Source: Methylococcales bacterium
GTDB taxonomy: Bacteria > Pseudomonadota > Gammaproteobacteria > Methylococcales > Methylomonadaceae
Assembly: GCA_028715725.1 (NCBI GenBank)
Contig: JAQURG010000013.1
Location: 1-64,000 of the forward strand
Direction: 5' to 3'
Length of the DNA stretch: 64,000 nucleotides
The translations under genes and the position numbers were made by a program. Positions 1-9,972 of this stretch are shown piece after piece (the first letter of the stretch is position 1; every line of letters begins with the position of its first letter). The notes below the pieces were generated by a model. That model was given only the letters and a program-made list of their open reading frames with translations, was not told the DNA's origin and ran no database searches.

Positions 1-2
1 GC

Positions 3-263
3 GCTGGTTGGCATCAAAGCCGAGCGCTCAGCTTGCCGACCCATCTATACTTGTTGCCGTTACCGCCCTATTCGCCCGAACTCAACCCGGTCGAACATCT
101 ATGGGATGAACTTCGGGAAAAGGCATTCCACAATCGTGTCTTAAACAGTATCGACGCCCTGGAGGAGCACTTGGAAGTCAACTTGCGAACCCTTGAAAGC
201 GACCCTAACAGAGTCCATTTGATCGTCGCCTGGCCATGGATTATAGATTCACTTCAGAATTAG
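3..263 (+). CDS. IS630-family transposase, C-terminal part (cut by window edge)
   Basis: The reading frame is open from base 3 and ends at the TAG at 261-263. The translation contains the end of a DDE-superfamily endonuclease domain: GWHQSRAL, then LPPYSPELNPVEHLWDELRE, the hallmark of IS630/Tc1-type transposases in which the final catalytic acid is the E of NPVE. The true start lies left of the window, so I cannot say whether the element is intact. An internal ATG at 33 is not the start, because homology begins before it. A DUF927 pseudogene of mobile-element origin lies immediately to the right, so this end of the window is a graveyard of mobile DNA. I could not identify the terminal inverted repeat in 264-409. 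Confidence 0.85.
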   Translation, partial: AGWHQSRALSLPTHLYLLPLPPYSPELNPVEHLWDELREKAFHNRVLNSIDALEEHLEVNLRTLESDPNRVHLIVAWPWIIDSLQN

Positions 264-409
264 AAATGGAATAACACATTGATTAAATATATATACGGTA
301 AAACTGTACGGTAGTGAAGACTTGCCATCCTTACCTCGGTTAAGCGAAATCGCCTTGGTTAGGGCTTCAATTATCCGCTTAATGTCGTAGCTTATGCCTG
401 CCGCCTCCT

Positions 410-1915
410 TCAATCCAGCTCGTTAAATAGGTAGGTGCGCTCATTACCACATCCAGCATGATAACCAGCTCTACCCGTTACCGTATGAACTGCGCTATTG
501 TAATTGGTGGCTGTAAATCGGCTGTCTCCAAAACGATCAATAAAACTCTTGATTGACTCAAGTATCAATCTGTTCTCAATTGAACCAGCGCCCCTATGGT
601 TACGCCATTTATCAAAACACATTAACGCGGCCTCAAGCGCTGCACACTTACTCCATTCGGTTATGCCGTACTCTGTAGCCAACTCGCCAGCCAAGGCAAC
701 CAGGGCAAACATCCTCGCCGCTCTTTTCTCTTGCGGCTGTAAATCGTCCGAAATAAAACGCGATAACGCCGCCTCATGCAATCCACCCAAATCCTGGCCG
801 TCATCAACCAGCTTTTCAAGGTACGCAATCCCAGCGGCCCCATAATATTTTGAAGTGTTATTTTGCAAGGTATCAGAGAATAATCGCCCATCCTTTATGC
901 CGTGTAATTCATCAAATGCGCCATAGTTACAAAATACAGGAATCTGGAGCATCCGCATTTCTTGACCGGCTTTAACGACCAAGCCTTTTTCTTGAAAGTG
1001 ACTTTCCAGGATTTTTTCGCCATTCGACAATAAAGCAATTCGCCACTTATGCACCTGCCGTGCCGTACCTCTCACGTTGGCTCGTTGTTTGCCTGTGCCA
1101 TTACTCAAAACATAAATGATTCCATTAATCTCTCGCGCGTCACTGTCGCCTAGTTCATCCAAAGCAAGCCTACAGTCATTAAACAATACCGCTGCCGCCT
1201 CTAATCCGTTGCTTGTCGCCTTCCATGTTCTTCTAAGGCCTTCGCCGACCCCATATAGGCGCGGCTATTTTGTGTCCAAGGCTTTTACCTGTGCTGGAAT
1301 CTCTGAAGATATGAAAGCCGCCATAATCTCAATATGGCATTTATTCAGTAATGCGCCAGCAAAGCCAATGCTGGTTTGAAAGAGTAGCAAAGGGTTTCCC
1401 CTGCAATATCGGCTTTTACATGCTGCTGCCAATCTTCCAGCATTCCACGTTGCCTATAATCGGGGTTATGGCATGATCTGTTTGAAAGAAAATGTCTCAC
1501 GATTACCGATAACCTTATCAGACAACACAAAGGACATCTTTGTGCCAGCCTACCTTTAAAGCGCACTCAAGCTGTTTTTCAGGACTGGTTGCCTGTAGGT
1601 AAGCGGGCAACATTTCGCGCCTATGGTGGTTAATCATTAAGCCTTGCTTTAATAATTCAGCGCGTAAACACTCGCAACTTCCCGACAACATTTCACGAGG
1701 CATTAACCATCTTCGCCACTGATCACGCTAATTTTTAAAGCGTAACATTAGCTCAAAGTTATTCTGTGATTCGTCGCAACTGCCAGCATCAATATGGAGC
1801 GGATCACAAATAAATTCATCTGTCTCGGTTACATCTCCATTTTTGCTGATTTTGCTGTCGTGATAATAAACGCGGCCTTGCCGAACTTATTCTTGTCGTC
1901 ATAAACTTCAGGATA
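410..1915 (-). pseudogene. DUF927 helicase/primase-like protein, multiply frameshifted
   Basis: Read on the minus strand, successive pieces in different frames line up as one DUF927 protein, a family carried by integrative elements, plasmids and phages. From about 1915 downward: EVYDDKNKFGK; a frame change to RVYYHDS, then DEFICDPLHIDA with an in-frame stop after RFKN; WRRWLMPREMLSGSCECLRA running to GWHKDVLCV; a frame change to NPDYRQRGMLEDWQQHVK; a further change to GGFHIFRDSSTGKS, a Walker A motif; and finally an open stretch of 258 codons (1186-410) with a Walker B-like LALDELGDSDARE. At least four frame breaks plus a stop make it non-functional. The original C-terminus may continue in another frame below 410, where an open stretch runs to the IS630 fragment. 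Confidence 0.8.
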
Positions 1916-2003
1916 ATTTATGATTTGTTTTGATACAACAAATAACCTAAATTACTGTTATTTATTAATTTATGATATGTCATGAGTTGACGTGAAATGA
2001 AGT

Positions 2004-3347
2004 TTACTTTCCTATGCAAAAGCTGGAAAATATTTTTCCAAGCAGGTCATCAGAGGTAATGGTTCCGGTGATTTCGGCGAGGCTTATTTGCGCTTGTCTT
2101 AGATCTTCGGCGACCAATTCTCCTGCCTGACTGATTTGTAACTGGTTTAATGCACTTGATACATGTTCATAGCCTTTCCTTAAGGCTTCTATATGTCGTC
2201 TTCTGGCGATAAAAATATTGTCTGTGGATTCGTTAAAACCGACGCTCTGTTTGAGATGCTGTTTTAACAGTTCCAGGCCGGCGCCGGTTTTAATGGATAA
2301 ATAGCAACTGGCGCCCTGCTCTGTTTGTTGTATTGAGGAAGATAAACCTAATAAATCTATTTTATTGTAAATTTTGGTGATATCGATATCTGTGGGCAGG
2401 GTTGTTAAGATATCCTGGGGTTCCGGTTCACTGGCATCGATAAGCAGCAGGATTTTATCGGCTTTCCGGATTTCTTCATGAGCTCTGCGAATCCCTTCCT
2501 TTTCAATGGCATTATCGCTTTCTCTTAAACCCGCTGTATCGATAACATGCAAAGGCATACCATCAAGCTGGATGCGCTCTCTTAATATATCTCGTGTGGT
2601 TCCGGCTATATCGGTGACTATTGCAGCTTCATGTCCGGCCAGGGCATTAAGCAGGCTGGATTTTCCGGCGTTGGGTTTACCGGCCAAAACCACAGTCATG
2701 CCGTCGCGCAGTAAGCGGCCTTGCTGGGCTGTTTTCCGGATTTGCCCGATGCTTTCCAATAATCCGACAATACGGTTTTCTACCATACCGTCAGTTAAAA
2801 AATCAATTTCTTCATCGACAAAATCAATAGCAGCTTCGACATAAACTCTAAGCTCTGTCAATTCATCGACCAGTTTGTTTATTTGTTCAGAAAAAACGCC
2901 TTGCATCGATTTTTGTGCAGAACGGGCGGATTGTTCAGTGCTGCTTTCAATTAAATCGGCAACAGCTTCAGCTTGGGCCAAATCGAGTTTATTGTTCAGA
3001 AAAGCGCGTTCAGTAAATTCGCCTGGATTCGCCAGCCGGGCACCGAGAGACAACACTCTGCGTAACAGCATGTCCAGGATGACTGAGCCGCCATGCCCTT
3101 GCAGTTCAAGTGTGTCTTCACCGGTATAAGAGGCGGGAGAAGGAAAATAAAGGGCAATGCCGGAATCAATAACGGAACCGTCATTATCCAGAAAGGATGA
3201 AAACAGGGCGTATCTGGGAATTAATGATTTATTGAGAAGTTGTCCAGCGATTTCAGGAGCAAGATTTCCTGATATGCGAATAATACCGACACCGCCATTC
3301 CCTAGCGGTGTTGCAATAGCTGCAATGGTATCCTGATTTAAAAGCAA
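2004..3347 (-). CDS. mnmE: tRNA uridine-5-carboxymethylaminomethyl modification GTPase MnmE
   Basis: MnmE (TrmE) works with MnmG to modify the wobble uridine of several tRNAs. The 447-aa protein has the usual three parts: an N-terminal formyl-THF-binding/dimerisation domain starting DTIAAIATPLGNGGVGIIRISG, a helical domain, and an inserted G domain with a Walker A GKPNAGKSS at about residue 222, DIAGTTRD (switch I), DTAGLRE (G3) and NKIDLL (G4). It ends in the invariant CIGK, whose cysteine is catalytic. Length is normal. It is the last gene of the minus-strand set running away from the origin, directly abutting the stop codon of yidC with no gap. Confidence 0.97.
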   Translation of the reverse strand: MLLNQDTIAAIATPLGNGGVGIIRISGNLAPEIAGQLLNKSLIPRYALFSSFLDNDGSVIDSGIALYFPSPASYTGEDTLELQGHGGSVILDMLLRRVLSLGARLANPGEFTERAFLNNKLDLAQAEAVADLIESSTEQSARSAQKSMQGVFSEQINKLVDELTELRVYVEAAIDFVDEEIDFLTDGMVENRIVGLLESIGQIRKTAQQGRLLRDGMTVVLAGKPNAGKSSLLNALAGHEAAIVTDIAGTTRDILRERIQLDGMPLHVIDTAGLRESDNAIEKEGIRRAHEEIRKADKILLLIDASEPEPQDILTTLPTDIDITKIYNKIDLLGLSSSIQQTEQGASCYLSIKTGAGLELLKQHLKQSVGFNESTDNIFIARRRHIEALRKGYEHVSSALNQLQISQAGELVAEDLRQAQISLAEITGTITSDDLLGKIFSSFCIGK

Positions 3348-5069
3348 TTACTTTGCTTGTTCTATTTGCTTGGTGATTATAGTCTGTTGAATAATAGACA
3401 GAGTGTTATTAATAATCCAGTATAAAACCAAACCCGCCGGGAAAAACAGGAAGAAAACAGTAAATACTATCGGGAACATCTTCATGACTTTTGCCTGAAT
3501 AGGATCAATGGGCGCAGGATTCAGACTTTGCTGAATTTTCATGGTAATGCCCATTATGACGGGCATTACAAAAAACGGATCCTGTATTGATAAATCCTGT
3601 ATCCATAACATAAAGGGCGCTTGACGAAACTCAACCGTTTCACTCAATACCCAATAAAGAGCCATAAATACCGGAATCTGCACCAGAAGCGGTAAGCAAC
3701 CTCCCAATGGATTAACTTTTTCTTTTTTATACAGCGACATCATTTCGGTATTGAAACGAGGTCTGTCATCAGCGAAACGTTCCTGCAACTCTTTAAGACG
3801 CGGCTGGATTTTACGCATCTTCGCCATTGATTTAAAACTGGCCTGAGACAAGGGAAAGAACAGTAACTTAATGCACAGTGTCACGCCGATAATTGCGACA
3901 CCCCAGTTACCGATAATATTGTGGATTTTGTTTAATAACCAGTATATCGGTTTACCAATAAATGTTAAAACGCTGTAATCAACCGTAAGCTCAAGTCCAG
4001 GCGCTATTTTTTCCATCATAGGCTGAATTTTAGGGCCGGCAAATAATTTGGAAACAAACTGAGCGCTTGAGCTGGGTTCAACGGTTACCGGTGGCGAATA
4101 AGTGCCAATAACGTAACGTCCGTCTTTCAATTCTTTAGTATAAAAATGGTTTTCCTGATCAGTGGGTGGGACCCAGGCAGAAGCAAAATAATGCTGAATC
4201 ATTGCCGTCCAACCGCCTTTGGTTGTGACATCAAGAGTCTCATCCGCCATGTCATCAAAACTTATTTTCTGGTATTTGTCTTTCTCAGTATAAATAACAC
4301 CGCCATCATAAGCTCTCATGCCGCCTGTCAGCATATTACCTTTACCTGATGTATCAGGTATTCTTAATAACTGGCTGTATTGTCTGCCTGACCAGGCTTT
4401 GCCAGAGTTATTCCTGACATTCTGATCCAGGATTATCTCGTAACTTCCGCGTTTAAAGGTGAATAATTTATTAAAGACAACGCCATCTTTATTTGTCCAT
4501 GTTAATGACACAGTGATGCTGTCTTGTCCAGGTTGCAAGGTATAGCTATCTTGCTCGCTGGTAAAAACGGTATGATGATTTGGAGCAGTAAAACCGTTGC
4601 CTGCTATCAGACCGCTTTGTGCAACAAAAACTTTTTCCGGGTTGCTATTAAATAAACGCACAGGCGCTGTATTGACTTGTTCAACCGGAAAACCAACCAT
4701 TTCGCGTAACCGATTAACAACGGTGTTTGCTTTCTCTACAGGGTAGTTTAACAAGTCCAGATTTGTAATCGTGCCGCCTTCCACATCAATTTCGAGCGCA
4801 ATAACATCGGTTTTAACAGTAACAGTTTTTTTAGCTGCTGCTGCTGATGATGATACAGCAACCGGAGTTGTAACCGGACTTTGATCGGCAGATTCTGTTT
4901 GTGCAGGTGCGCCTGCTGTAGAAGGCAAGTCTTCCTTAATGTTGCCGGCTTCAGGATTTACAATTGCGGCAACCTCAGGTTTTGGACCGTAGTCCAGTTG
5001 CCAGGCCTGCCATATCATAAACACAAGCATTGCAAAAGTAACGATCAGTATAAATCTTATATTATCCAT
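3348..5069 (-). CDS. yidC: membrane protein insertase YidC
   Basis: YidC inserts membrane proteins, alone or with SecYEG. I start it at the ATG at 5069 ([12 protein letters not shown]), giving 573 aa. The reading frame is open further upstream, but that extension lies inside yidD and lacks a signal-anchor. It has the Gram-negative plan: one N-terminal membrane segment (about residues 4-22), a large periplasmic beta-sandwich domain (roughly 50-340), then the conserved 60KD_IMP core with membrane helices ([31 protein letters not shown]). The start overlaps the end of yidD by 8 nt, which suggests translational coupling. Confidence 0.96.
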   Translation of the reverse strand: MDNIRFILIVTFAMLVFMIWQAWQLDYGPKPEVAAIVNPEAGNIKEDLPSTAGAPAQTESADQSPVTTPVAVSSSAAAAKKTVTVKTDVIALEIDVEGGTITNLDLLNYPVEKANTVVNRLREMVGFPVEQVNTAPVRLFNSNPEKVFVAQSGLIAGNGFTAPNHHTVFTSEQDSYTLQPGQDSITVSLTWTNKDGVVFNKLFTFKRGSYEIILDQNVRNNSGKAWSGRQYSQLLRIPDTSGKGNMLTGGMRAYDGGVIYTEKDKYQKISFDDMADETLDVTTKGGWTAMIQHYFASAWVPPTDQENHFYTKELKDGRYVIGTYSPPVTVEPSSSAQFVSKLFAGPKIQPMMEKIAPGLELTVDYSVLTFIGKPIYWLLNKIHNIIGNWGVAIIGVTLCIKLLFFPLSQASFKSMAKMRKIQPRLKELQERFADDRPRFNTEMMSLYKKEKVNPLGGCLPLLVQIPVFMALYWVLSETVEFRQAPFMLWIQDLSIQDPFFVMPVIMGITMKIQQSLNPAPIDPIQAKVMKMFPIVFTVFFLFFPAGLVLYWIINNTLSIIQQTIITKQIEQAK

Positions 5070-5295
5070 TCTTATTACCAAATTTTTCTGGAACGGGATC
5101 AATGCCACCTTCATGAAAAGGATGGCATTTTAATAATCTTCTGAGAGAGAGGTAGGAGCCAGTAAAGAAGCCGTGGCGCTGAAGCGCTTCTAGGAAATAA
5201 CTTGAACAGCTTGGATAAAAACGACAGTTTGAGCCAAGCAAAGGACTAATAAAGTATTTATAAAACTTTATTATTGCTATAAGCATGAAGCGCAT
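5062..5295 (-). CDS. yidD: membrane protein insertion efficiency factor YidD
   Basis: A 77-aa small membrane-associated protein of the YidD/DUF37 family, which assists YidC-dependent membrane protein insertion. The sequence shows the family pattern: a short N-terminal amphipathic/hydrophobic stretch ([13 protein letters not shown]), then [15 protein letters not shown] with its two conserved cysteines, [17 protein letters not shown] near the end, and a short tail. The start could be at 5295 or at the Met at 5286; the first overlaps rnpA by 19 nt, the second by 10 nt. Its end overlaps yidC by 8 nt. The block rnpA-yidD-yidC is the standard arrangement in this phylum. Confidence 0.95.
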   Translation of the reverse strand: MRFMLIAIIKFYKYFISPLLGSNCRFYPSCSSYFLEALQRHGFFTGSYLSLRRLLKCHPFHEGGIDPVPEKFGNKNG

Positions 5296-5645
5296 CGGGA
5301 TACCAACCTAAGCCAATGCTTTTCCAATGACTTTCTTAATAATTCCAGCGGAGCATCTACTGCTTCCCTGCGAGCCAAAACAACAATATCTATATTTCCC
5401 AAGCTTTGTTGCTGTATTCTAAAGTTCTCCCTCACAGCTCGTTTAATCATATTCCTGTGCACTGCCTTTCTTATATTTTTTTTGGCAATTGCCAAACCCA
5501 GCCTAGGGTGATCAAAATCATTTTTTATAGCTAATAGAGTAAAATACTGATCACTGGACTTTACCGGCTTAGCAAAAACTTTCTTATATTCAACTGGCTT
5601 TTTTAACCGCAGCTGTGGAGGAAACCCATGATTGAACTTTATCAC
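5277..5645 (-). CDS. rnpA: ribonuclease P protein component
   Basis: The basic protein subunit of RNase P, which binds the catalytic RNA and helps trim pre-tRNA 5' leaders. The 122-aa sequence has the N-terminal [17 protein letters not shown] and the RNase P signature [13 protein letters not shown] at about residues 64-76, the RNR-type motif that contacts the RNA. The start appears to be a GTG at 5645, 10 nt after the rpmH stop; no in-frame ATG lies before the conserved FPPQLRL. Its 3' end overlaps yidD. The conserved rpmH-rnpA pairing supports the call. Confidence 0.95.
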   Translation of the reverse strand: MIKFNHGFPPQLRLKKPVEYKKVFAKPVKSSDQYFTLLAIKNDFDHPRLGLAIAKKNIRKAVHRNMIKRAVRENFRIQQQSLGNIDIVVLARREAVDAPLELLRKSLEKHWLRLVSRCASCL

Positions 5646-5655
5646 TCAACGTCAA

Positions 5656-5790
5656 CTAAACCGTTAACTTGGCGCGACCTTTTGCTCTACGGGCATTTAA
5701 AACTTTACGGCCGCCTACAGTCGCCATTCTTGAACGGAAACCGTGAGTTCTGGCGCGCTTAATTTTACTGGGTTGGTATGTTCTTTTCAT
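5656..5790 (-). CDS. rpmH: 50S ribosomal protein L34
   Basis: A 44-codon gene. The translation begins [18 protein letters not shown] and continues with [13 protein letters not shown], ending in GRAKLTV: the unmistakable L34 sequence, rich in Lys and Arg and found at this place next to rnpA in nearly all bacteria. It is transcribed leftward, divergently from dnaA. The 163 nt between rpmH and dnaA must carry both promoters, but I see no textbook -35/-10 pair and no clear DnaA box there. Confidence 0.97.
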   Translation of the reverse strand: MKRTYQPSKIKRARTHGFRSRMATVGGRKVLNARRAKGRAKLTV

Positions 5791-5953
5791 TTTACTAAAG
5801 CCTAATCAGATGAGTGTTAACAAAAACAGATAAAAAAGACTACGGATGATAAAATAATATACATGCGCTGTCAATTCTGTAGTGCAATGTTTTATTGCTG
5901 TATAGTGGTTAAAAGCAAATTTCTCCTTACAAAATTATTCAATACTTACTTCA

Positions 5954-7270
5954 ATGAGCTCAATTTGGGATAACTGTCTTACTAAACTTGAAAATGAAAT
6001 TGCCAGTTCTGATTTCAGTACATGGATACGACCTCTTCAAGCTATAGAAAATGATGGTCAATTAAAATTGCTGGCGCCTAACCGCTTTGTTCTGGATTGG
6101 GTCAAACAGCATTATTTTGCAAAAATTGAAGAATCCATTCATGAGTTTTCCAATGGCAAACTGGATCTGAATCTGGAAATTGGTTCAAAAAAATCAACAA
6201 CTTCCGCCACAATAAACGCAGCAAAACCTGTTAGAGAAAAAAAATCCACGCCTAATTTCCTCAATAAAGCATTTACTTTTGATAATTTTGTAGAAGGTAA
6301 ATCCAATCAGCTGGCAAAAGCCGCATCCATTCAAGTTTCAGAAAATAGCGGCAAAGCTTACAATCCCTTGCTTATTTACGGCAGTTCAGGTTTAGGTAAA
6401 ACCCATATAATACATGCGATAGGCAATGCGGTTTTGGAAAAGAACCCCTCGGCGACCATTGTTTATCTGCACTCTGAAAAATTTGTCCAGGATATGGTGC
6501 GGGCATTGCAACAAAATTCCATTAATTCATTCAAGGAATATTATCGCAGTATTGATGTGCTTTTAATTGATGATATTCAATTTTTTGCTGGTAAAGAACG
6601 CTCTCAGGAAGAATTTTTCCATACTTTTAATACGCTCCTGGAAAAAAAACATCAAATCGTTTTAACTTGCGACAAATACCCAAAAGAAATTATAGGTCTT
6701 GAAGACAGGTTAAAGTCAAGATTCGGCTGGGGTTTACCTGTTTTAATAGAACCCCCTGACATGGAAACCCGGGCGGCTATTTTAATGAAAAAAGCAATTC
6801 AGGCTAACGTTCAACTTCCTCAAGAGGTTGCTTTTTTTATTGCTAAAAAAATCCCTTTTAATGTCAGAGATCTTGAAGGCGCATTAAGACGAGTAATAGC
6901 TAATGCACAATTTACCGGACGTGAAATAACTATCGAATTTACCAAAGAAGCATTACATGATCTGATCTCTCTGAAAGACAAACTGGTCAGCATAGATAAT
7001 ATTCAAAAGACCGTTGCCGAATATTTTAAAATTCGCATTGCTGATTTATCTTCTAAAAATAGAAAGCAAACCGTCACTCGCCCGCGGCAAATGGCCATGT
7101 GTCTCGCCAGAGAGTTAACATCGCACAGCTTCCCTGAAATAGGCGAAGCTTTTGGTGGACGTGATCACACTACAGTAATGAATGCCTGTAAAAAAATTAA
7201 TGAATTAAAAGAAGCTGACCATAAATTTGCAGAGGATTACTCAAATCTGTTGAGAACCCTATCGCATTAA
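5954..7270 (+). CDS. dnaA: chromosomal replication initiator protein DnaA
   Basis: AAA+ initiator that binds 9-bp boxes in oriC, unwinds the origin and loads DnaB. The 438-aa protein shows domain I ([24 protein letters not shown]), a short variable linker (about 78-104), the AAA+ domain with Walker [10 protein letters not shown] (142-150), Walker [10 protein letters not shown] (203-211) and sensor motifs, and domain IV with the DnaA signature [15 protein letters not shown] near the C-terminus. Domain II is short. The start ATG at 5954 gives the usual [10 protein letters not shown]-terminus. It is followed directly by the box-rich origin, so dnaA autoregulation by DnaA is plausible but not shown by boxes upstream. 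Confidence 0.98.
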   Translation: MSSIWDNCLTKLENEIASSDFSTWIRPLQAIENDGQLKLLAPNRFVLDWVKQHYFAKIEESIHEFSNGKLDLNLEIGSKKSTTSATINAAKPVREKKSTPNFLNKAFTFDNFVEGKSNQLAKAASIQVSENSGKAYNPLLIYGSSGLGKTHIIHAIGNAVLEKNPSATIVYLHSEKFVQDMVRALQQNSINSFKEYYRSIDVLLIDDIQFFAGKERSQEEFFHTFNTLLEKKHQIVLTCDKYPKEIIGLEDRLKSRFGWGLPVLIEPPDMETRAAILMKKAIQANVQLPQEVAFFIAKKIPFNVRDLEGALRRVIANAQFTGREITIEFTKEALHDLISLKDKLVSIDNIQKTVAEYFKIRIADLSSKNRKQTVTRPRQMAMCLARELTSHSFPEIGEAFGGRDHTTVMNACKKINELKEADHKFAEDYSNLLRTLSH

Positions 7271-7304
7271 ATCGTTGTGGATAACTCTGCATTCAAGTTG
7301 TCTT

Positions 7305-7329
7305 TTTTTGTGGATATCTTTGTGTATAA
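7305..7329 (+). repeat. oriC two-box module, copy 1
   Basis: A 25-bp unit containing a TGTGGATAT box and, 12 bp on, a TGTGTATAA box in the same orientation. It recurs 309 bp downstream with 24 of 25 bases identical (T versus C at position 16). The copies flank the AT-rich centre of the origin. Confidence 0.8.
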
Positions 7330-7613
7330 ATTTTACTTATTTTTATCCGAATTAGTTAAGCACAGATTATACACATAGTAATCTCAAGATTACAGGTACG
7401 GTAAGATATTGATAACAAAATTAAATTAATTATTACACAGCTTTTTCCAGTGCTAATAGTAATAGAATAAAAATATAACTCTATATTATTATTTGGGTAT
7501 AAAAATCCCCAGCCCTTAACAAGAGAAAAGTTTAAATACTGAAAATTGTTCATTTATATTGAACAGCTTTAATAACGAAATGGTTGTTGATAAGTCTGTA
7601 GACAAAATCATCA

Positions 7614-7638
7614 TTTTTGTGGATATCTCTGTGTATAA
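7614..7638 (+). repeat. oriC two-box module, copy 2
   Basis: Second copy of the 25-bp unit, one base different from the copy at 7305-7329. The paired DnaA boxes keep the same spacing and orientation, which suggests that the pair is the functional unit rather than each box alone. Confidence 0.8.
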
Positions 7639-7785
7639 GATATCGGTTTTTTCTAAAAATTAAATTGTATGCAGCTTAAACACATACTAATCGCAGTCCG
7701 TCTTTAACTATAACTTTCTGAAATTGAAGTTAATTAACAGGTTTTCCACAGTTTTTAGTCACACTAATAATAACAGTATAAAAAT

Positions 7786-8886
7786 ATGAAATTTAATATT
7801 AATAGGGAAGAAATCCTGACACCGTTGCAACAAATAGTCAGCGTTATAGAAAAAAGGCAAACTATGCCTATTCTTTCAAATGTTCTAATTGTTATTAATA
7901 ATAACCAGATAATTTTAACGGGCACTGATCTGGAAATTCAGATAGTCGCCCGAATAAATATTACAACAGCGGAATCCGGTTCTATTACAGTCCCTGCGAG
8001 AAAACTGTTAGATATTTGCAGATTATTGCCGAACGGAGCTGAAATCAAGTTTGAGCAACAGGATGAGAAAATAAAAATAGTCTCTAATCGAAGCCGGTTT
8101 TCTTTAAGTTGTCTACCGGCAGATAATTATCCGGAATTCGCAGAATCCGAGTTAGAGAATCAATTTTTTATTAATGCCGGAAAATTTAAAAAGGCTCTTG
8201 ATAAAACACTATTTTGTATGGCTAATCAGGACGTACGTTATTACCTGAATGGCTTGCTGCTCAATATCTCTAACAGCAAATTAAAGCTGGTTGCCTCTGA
8301 CGGTCACCGGTTGTCTATTTATGAAGATTCTCTGGATCAAGCAACAGGTTATGAAGCAAGAATTATTCTGCCCCGAAAAGGCGTGGTGGAACTTAGTCGA
8401 TTACTTGATGATCTAGAAGCGGAATTAAAAATTGAGTTTTCAGGCAACAATATTAGAATTTTTATAAAAAATCTGATTTTTTCAGCAAAGCTGGTTGATT
8501 CGAAATACCCCGATTTTAGCAAAGTTTTTCAACAGGATTTCTTTGATCAAATTCATATTCAAAAACAAATACTAAAAGAAGCACTAACCCGAGTTGCTAT
8601 TTTATCGAATGAAAAATTTAAAGGCGTCACCTTCGATATTACGCCTGACAGCTTAAGAATCAGTACGCATAATCCAGAGCATGATGAAGCGGAAGAAGAG
8701 CTTGCTATCGAATATAAAGGTAAGCCATTGTCTATTGCCTTCAATGCTCAATATTTACTGGATGCCGTTTCAAATCTTGACTCCGAGCTTGCTGTGTTAA
8801 CGATTGCAAGCAATGCCAGTAGCTGTTTTGTCGATGAACCTGGTGATTGTGCATACAAATTTATCGTCATGCCGATGAGACTTTAA
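7786..8886 (+). CDS. dnaN: DNA polymerase III subunit beta (sliding clamp)
   Basis: The ring-shaped processivity clamp of DNA polymerase III. The 366-aa protein has the normal length and the three repeated clamp domains. The beginning MKFNINREEILTPLQQIVSVIEKRQTMPILSNVLI and the end KFIVMPMRL are both family hallmarks; NGLLLNISNSKLKLVASDGHRL marks the second domain. The start is the ATG at 7786. recF begins 9 nt after its stop, so dnaN-recF are probably co-transcribed from promoters in or near oriC. Confidence 0.98.
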   Translation: MKFNINREEILTPLQQIVSVIEKRQTMPILSNVLIVINNNQIILTGTDLEIQIVARINITTAESGSITVPARKLLDICRLLPNGAEIKFEQQDEKIKIVSNRSRFSLSCLPADNYPEFAESELENQFFINAGKFKKALDKTLFCMANQDVRYYLNGLLLNISNSKLKLVASDGHRLSIYEDSLDQATGYEARIILPRKGVVELSRLLDDLEAELKIEFSGNNIRIFIKNLIFSAKLVDSKYPDFSKVFQQDFFDQIHIQKQILKEALTRVAILSNEKFKGVTFDITPDSLRISTHNPEHDEAEEELAIEYKGKPLSIAFNAQYLLDAVSNLDSELAVLTIASNASSCFVDEPGDCAYKFIVMPMRL

Positions 8887-8895
8887 GTTACTGTA

Positions 8896-9972
8896 ATGAC
8901 ATTACTAAAATTGAATATTTATGCGGTCAGAAATATTCAAAAAGAATCTATTACTCCGGCACCCACGATCAATTTAATTTATGGAAAGAATGCCAGCGGT
9001 AAAAGTGCATTCATTGAAGCGGTTTTTATATTAGGTAGAGCCAAATCTTTTCGTACCTCCACTATCAAACCCGTTATTAACTTTGCCCAGCAAAGTTTAA
9101 TGGTCACGGCGCTAGTATCGCAAACAAATGGCTCTATTACTCATTTAGGTATTCAGTTGGATGGTAAAAATTTTTTTTGCCGTATCAATAACCAATCGAC
9201 TCAAAAAAGATCAGATCTGGCATACGCTTTACCGCTACAACTTATTCATCCAAAAAGCTATGAGTTACTTGATGCAGGAGCTCAAATAAGAAGAGAGTTT
9301 TTAGATTGGGGAGTATTCCATAATGATCCCAACTTTTTATCTCCTTGGCGAAACTTCAAAAAAGCATTATCCCAAAGAAATTCATTACTAAAAACTCGAG
9401 CGCTCGAGCAAATCAATGTTTGGGATAAAGAACTGGTTAATTACGGTACAATAGTCAATAACTACCGGCAACACTACTTGCAAAAATTCAAGCCCGTCTT
9501 TATTGAAATTGTCAGTAAATTTCTCGCTATTGATAATATTGATCTCCGACTTATTTCAGGTTGGGATTCGGTTAAGGAATTTCACCAGGTTTTAAATAAT
9601 GACCTGGAAAAGGATCTTCGCTATGGATTTACTCATAGTGGTCCACATCGTGCCGACTTTCAATTGCTATTTAATAACCGTTTAGCGAAAGATTTTGTAT
9701 CACGTGGCCAATTAAAATTGCTGGTAATGAGTTTGAAACTTGCACAGGTTCAGTTGCTTGCTAATGAACATAGTCATATAGGCTGTATCCTGATTGATGA
9801 TTTCGCTGCGGAACTTGATGTCATTAATCGTGCAAAATTGCTGAATTATTTATCCATAATGGGTTGCCAGGCATTTATAACAGCCACTGAAATAGCTGAT
9901 TTTGGTGATTTGAATCAAATTAAAAACTATAAAATGTTCCACGTGGAACATGGAATTATAAAGCAAATGTAA
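8896..9972 (+). CDS. recF: DNA replication/repair protein RecF
   Basis: SMC-like ATPase that helps load RecA at gaps, with RecO and RecR. The 358-aa protein begins MTLLKLNIYAVRNIQ and has Walker A YGKNASGKS (29-37), an ABC-type signature region (FVSRGQLKLLVMSLKLAQ) and a Walker B with D-loop (ILIDDFAAELD). The C-terminus is odd and informative: the codons for MFHVEHG are a perfect parS-type palindrome, so a chromosome-segregation site sits inside the coding sequence. A second palindrome starts 1 nt after the stop codon. Confidence 0.97.
   Translation: MTLLKLNIYAVRNIQKESITPAPTINLIYGKNASGKSAFIEAVFILGRAKSFRTSTIKPVINFAQQSLMVTALVSQTNGSITHLGIQLDGKNFFCRINNQSTQKRSDLAYALPLQLIHPKSYELLDAGAQIRREFLDWGVFHNDPNFLSPWRNFKKALSQRNSLLKTRALEQINVWDKELVNYGTIVNNYRQHYLQKFKPVFIEIVSKFLAIDNIDLRLISGWDSVKEFHQVLNNDLEKDLRYGFTHSGPHRADFQLLFNNRLAKDFVSRGQLKLLVMSLKLAQVQLLANEHSHIGCILIDDFAAELDVINRAKLLNYLSIMGCQAFITATEIADFGDLNQIKNYKMFHVEHGIIKQM
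9935..9950. promoter_or_regulatory. parS-like ParB-binding palindrome 1 (inside recF)
   Basis: The perfect 16-bp palindrome TGTTCCACGTGGAACA, extended to 18 bp by flanking A/T. It closely matches the bacterial parS consensus TGTTNCACGTGAAACA and origin-proximal parS sites of other gammaproteobacteria. It overlaps the recF codons for MFHVEH. Confidence 0.88.

Larger units (their letters stand above)
7271..7785. other. oriC: probable replication origin (oriC)
   Basis: A 515-bp AT-rich non-coding stretch between dnaA and dnaN. DnaA boxes that match TTATNCACA on one strand lie at 7276-7284 (TGTGGATAA), 7321-7329 (TGTGTATAA), 7367-7375 (TTATACACA) and 7630-7638 (TGTGTATAA). One-mismatch boxes lie at 7309-7317 and 7618-7626 (TGTGGATAT), 7585-7593 (TGTTGATAA) and 7742-7750 (TTTTCCACA). 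The region between about 7380 and 7560 is particularly AT-rich and may be an unwinding element. Position, box density and composition together make this the likely origin; a GC-skew switch would confirm it. Confidence 0.88.
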
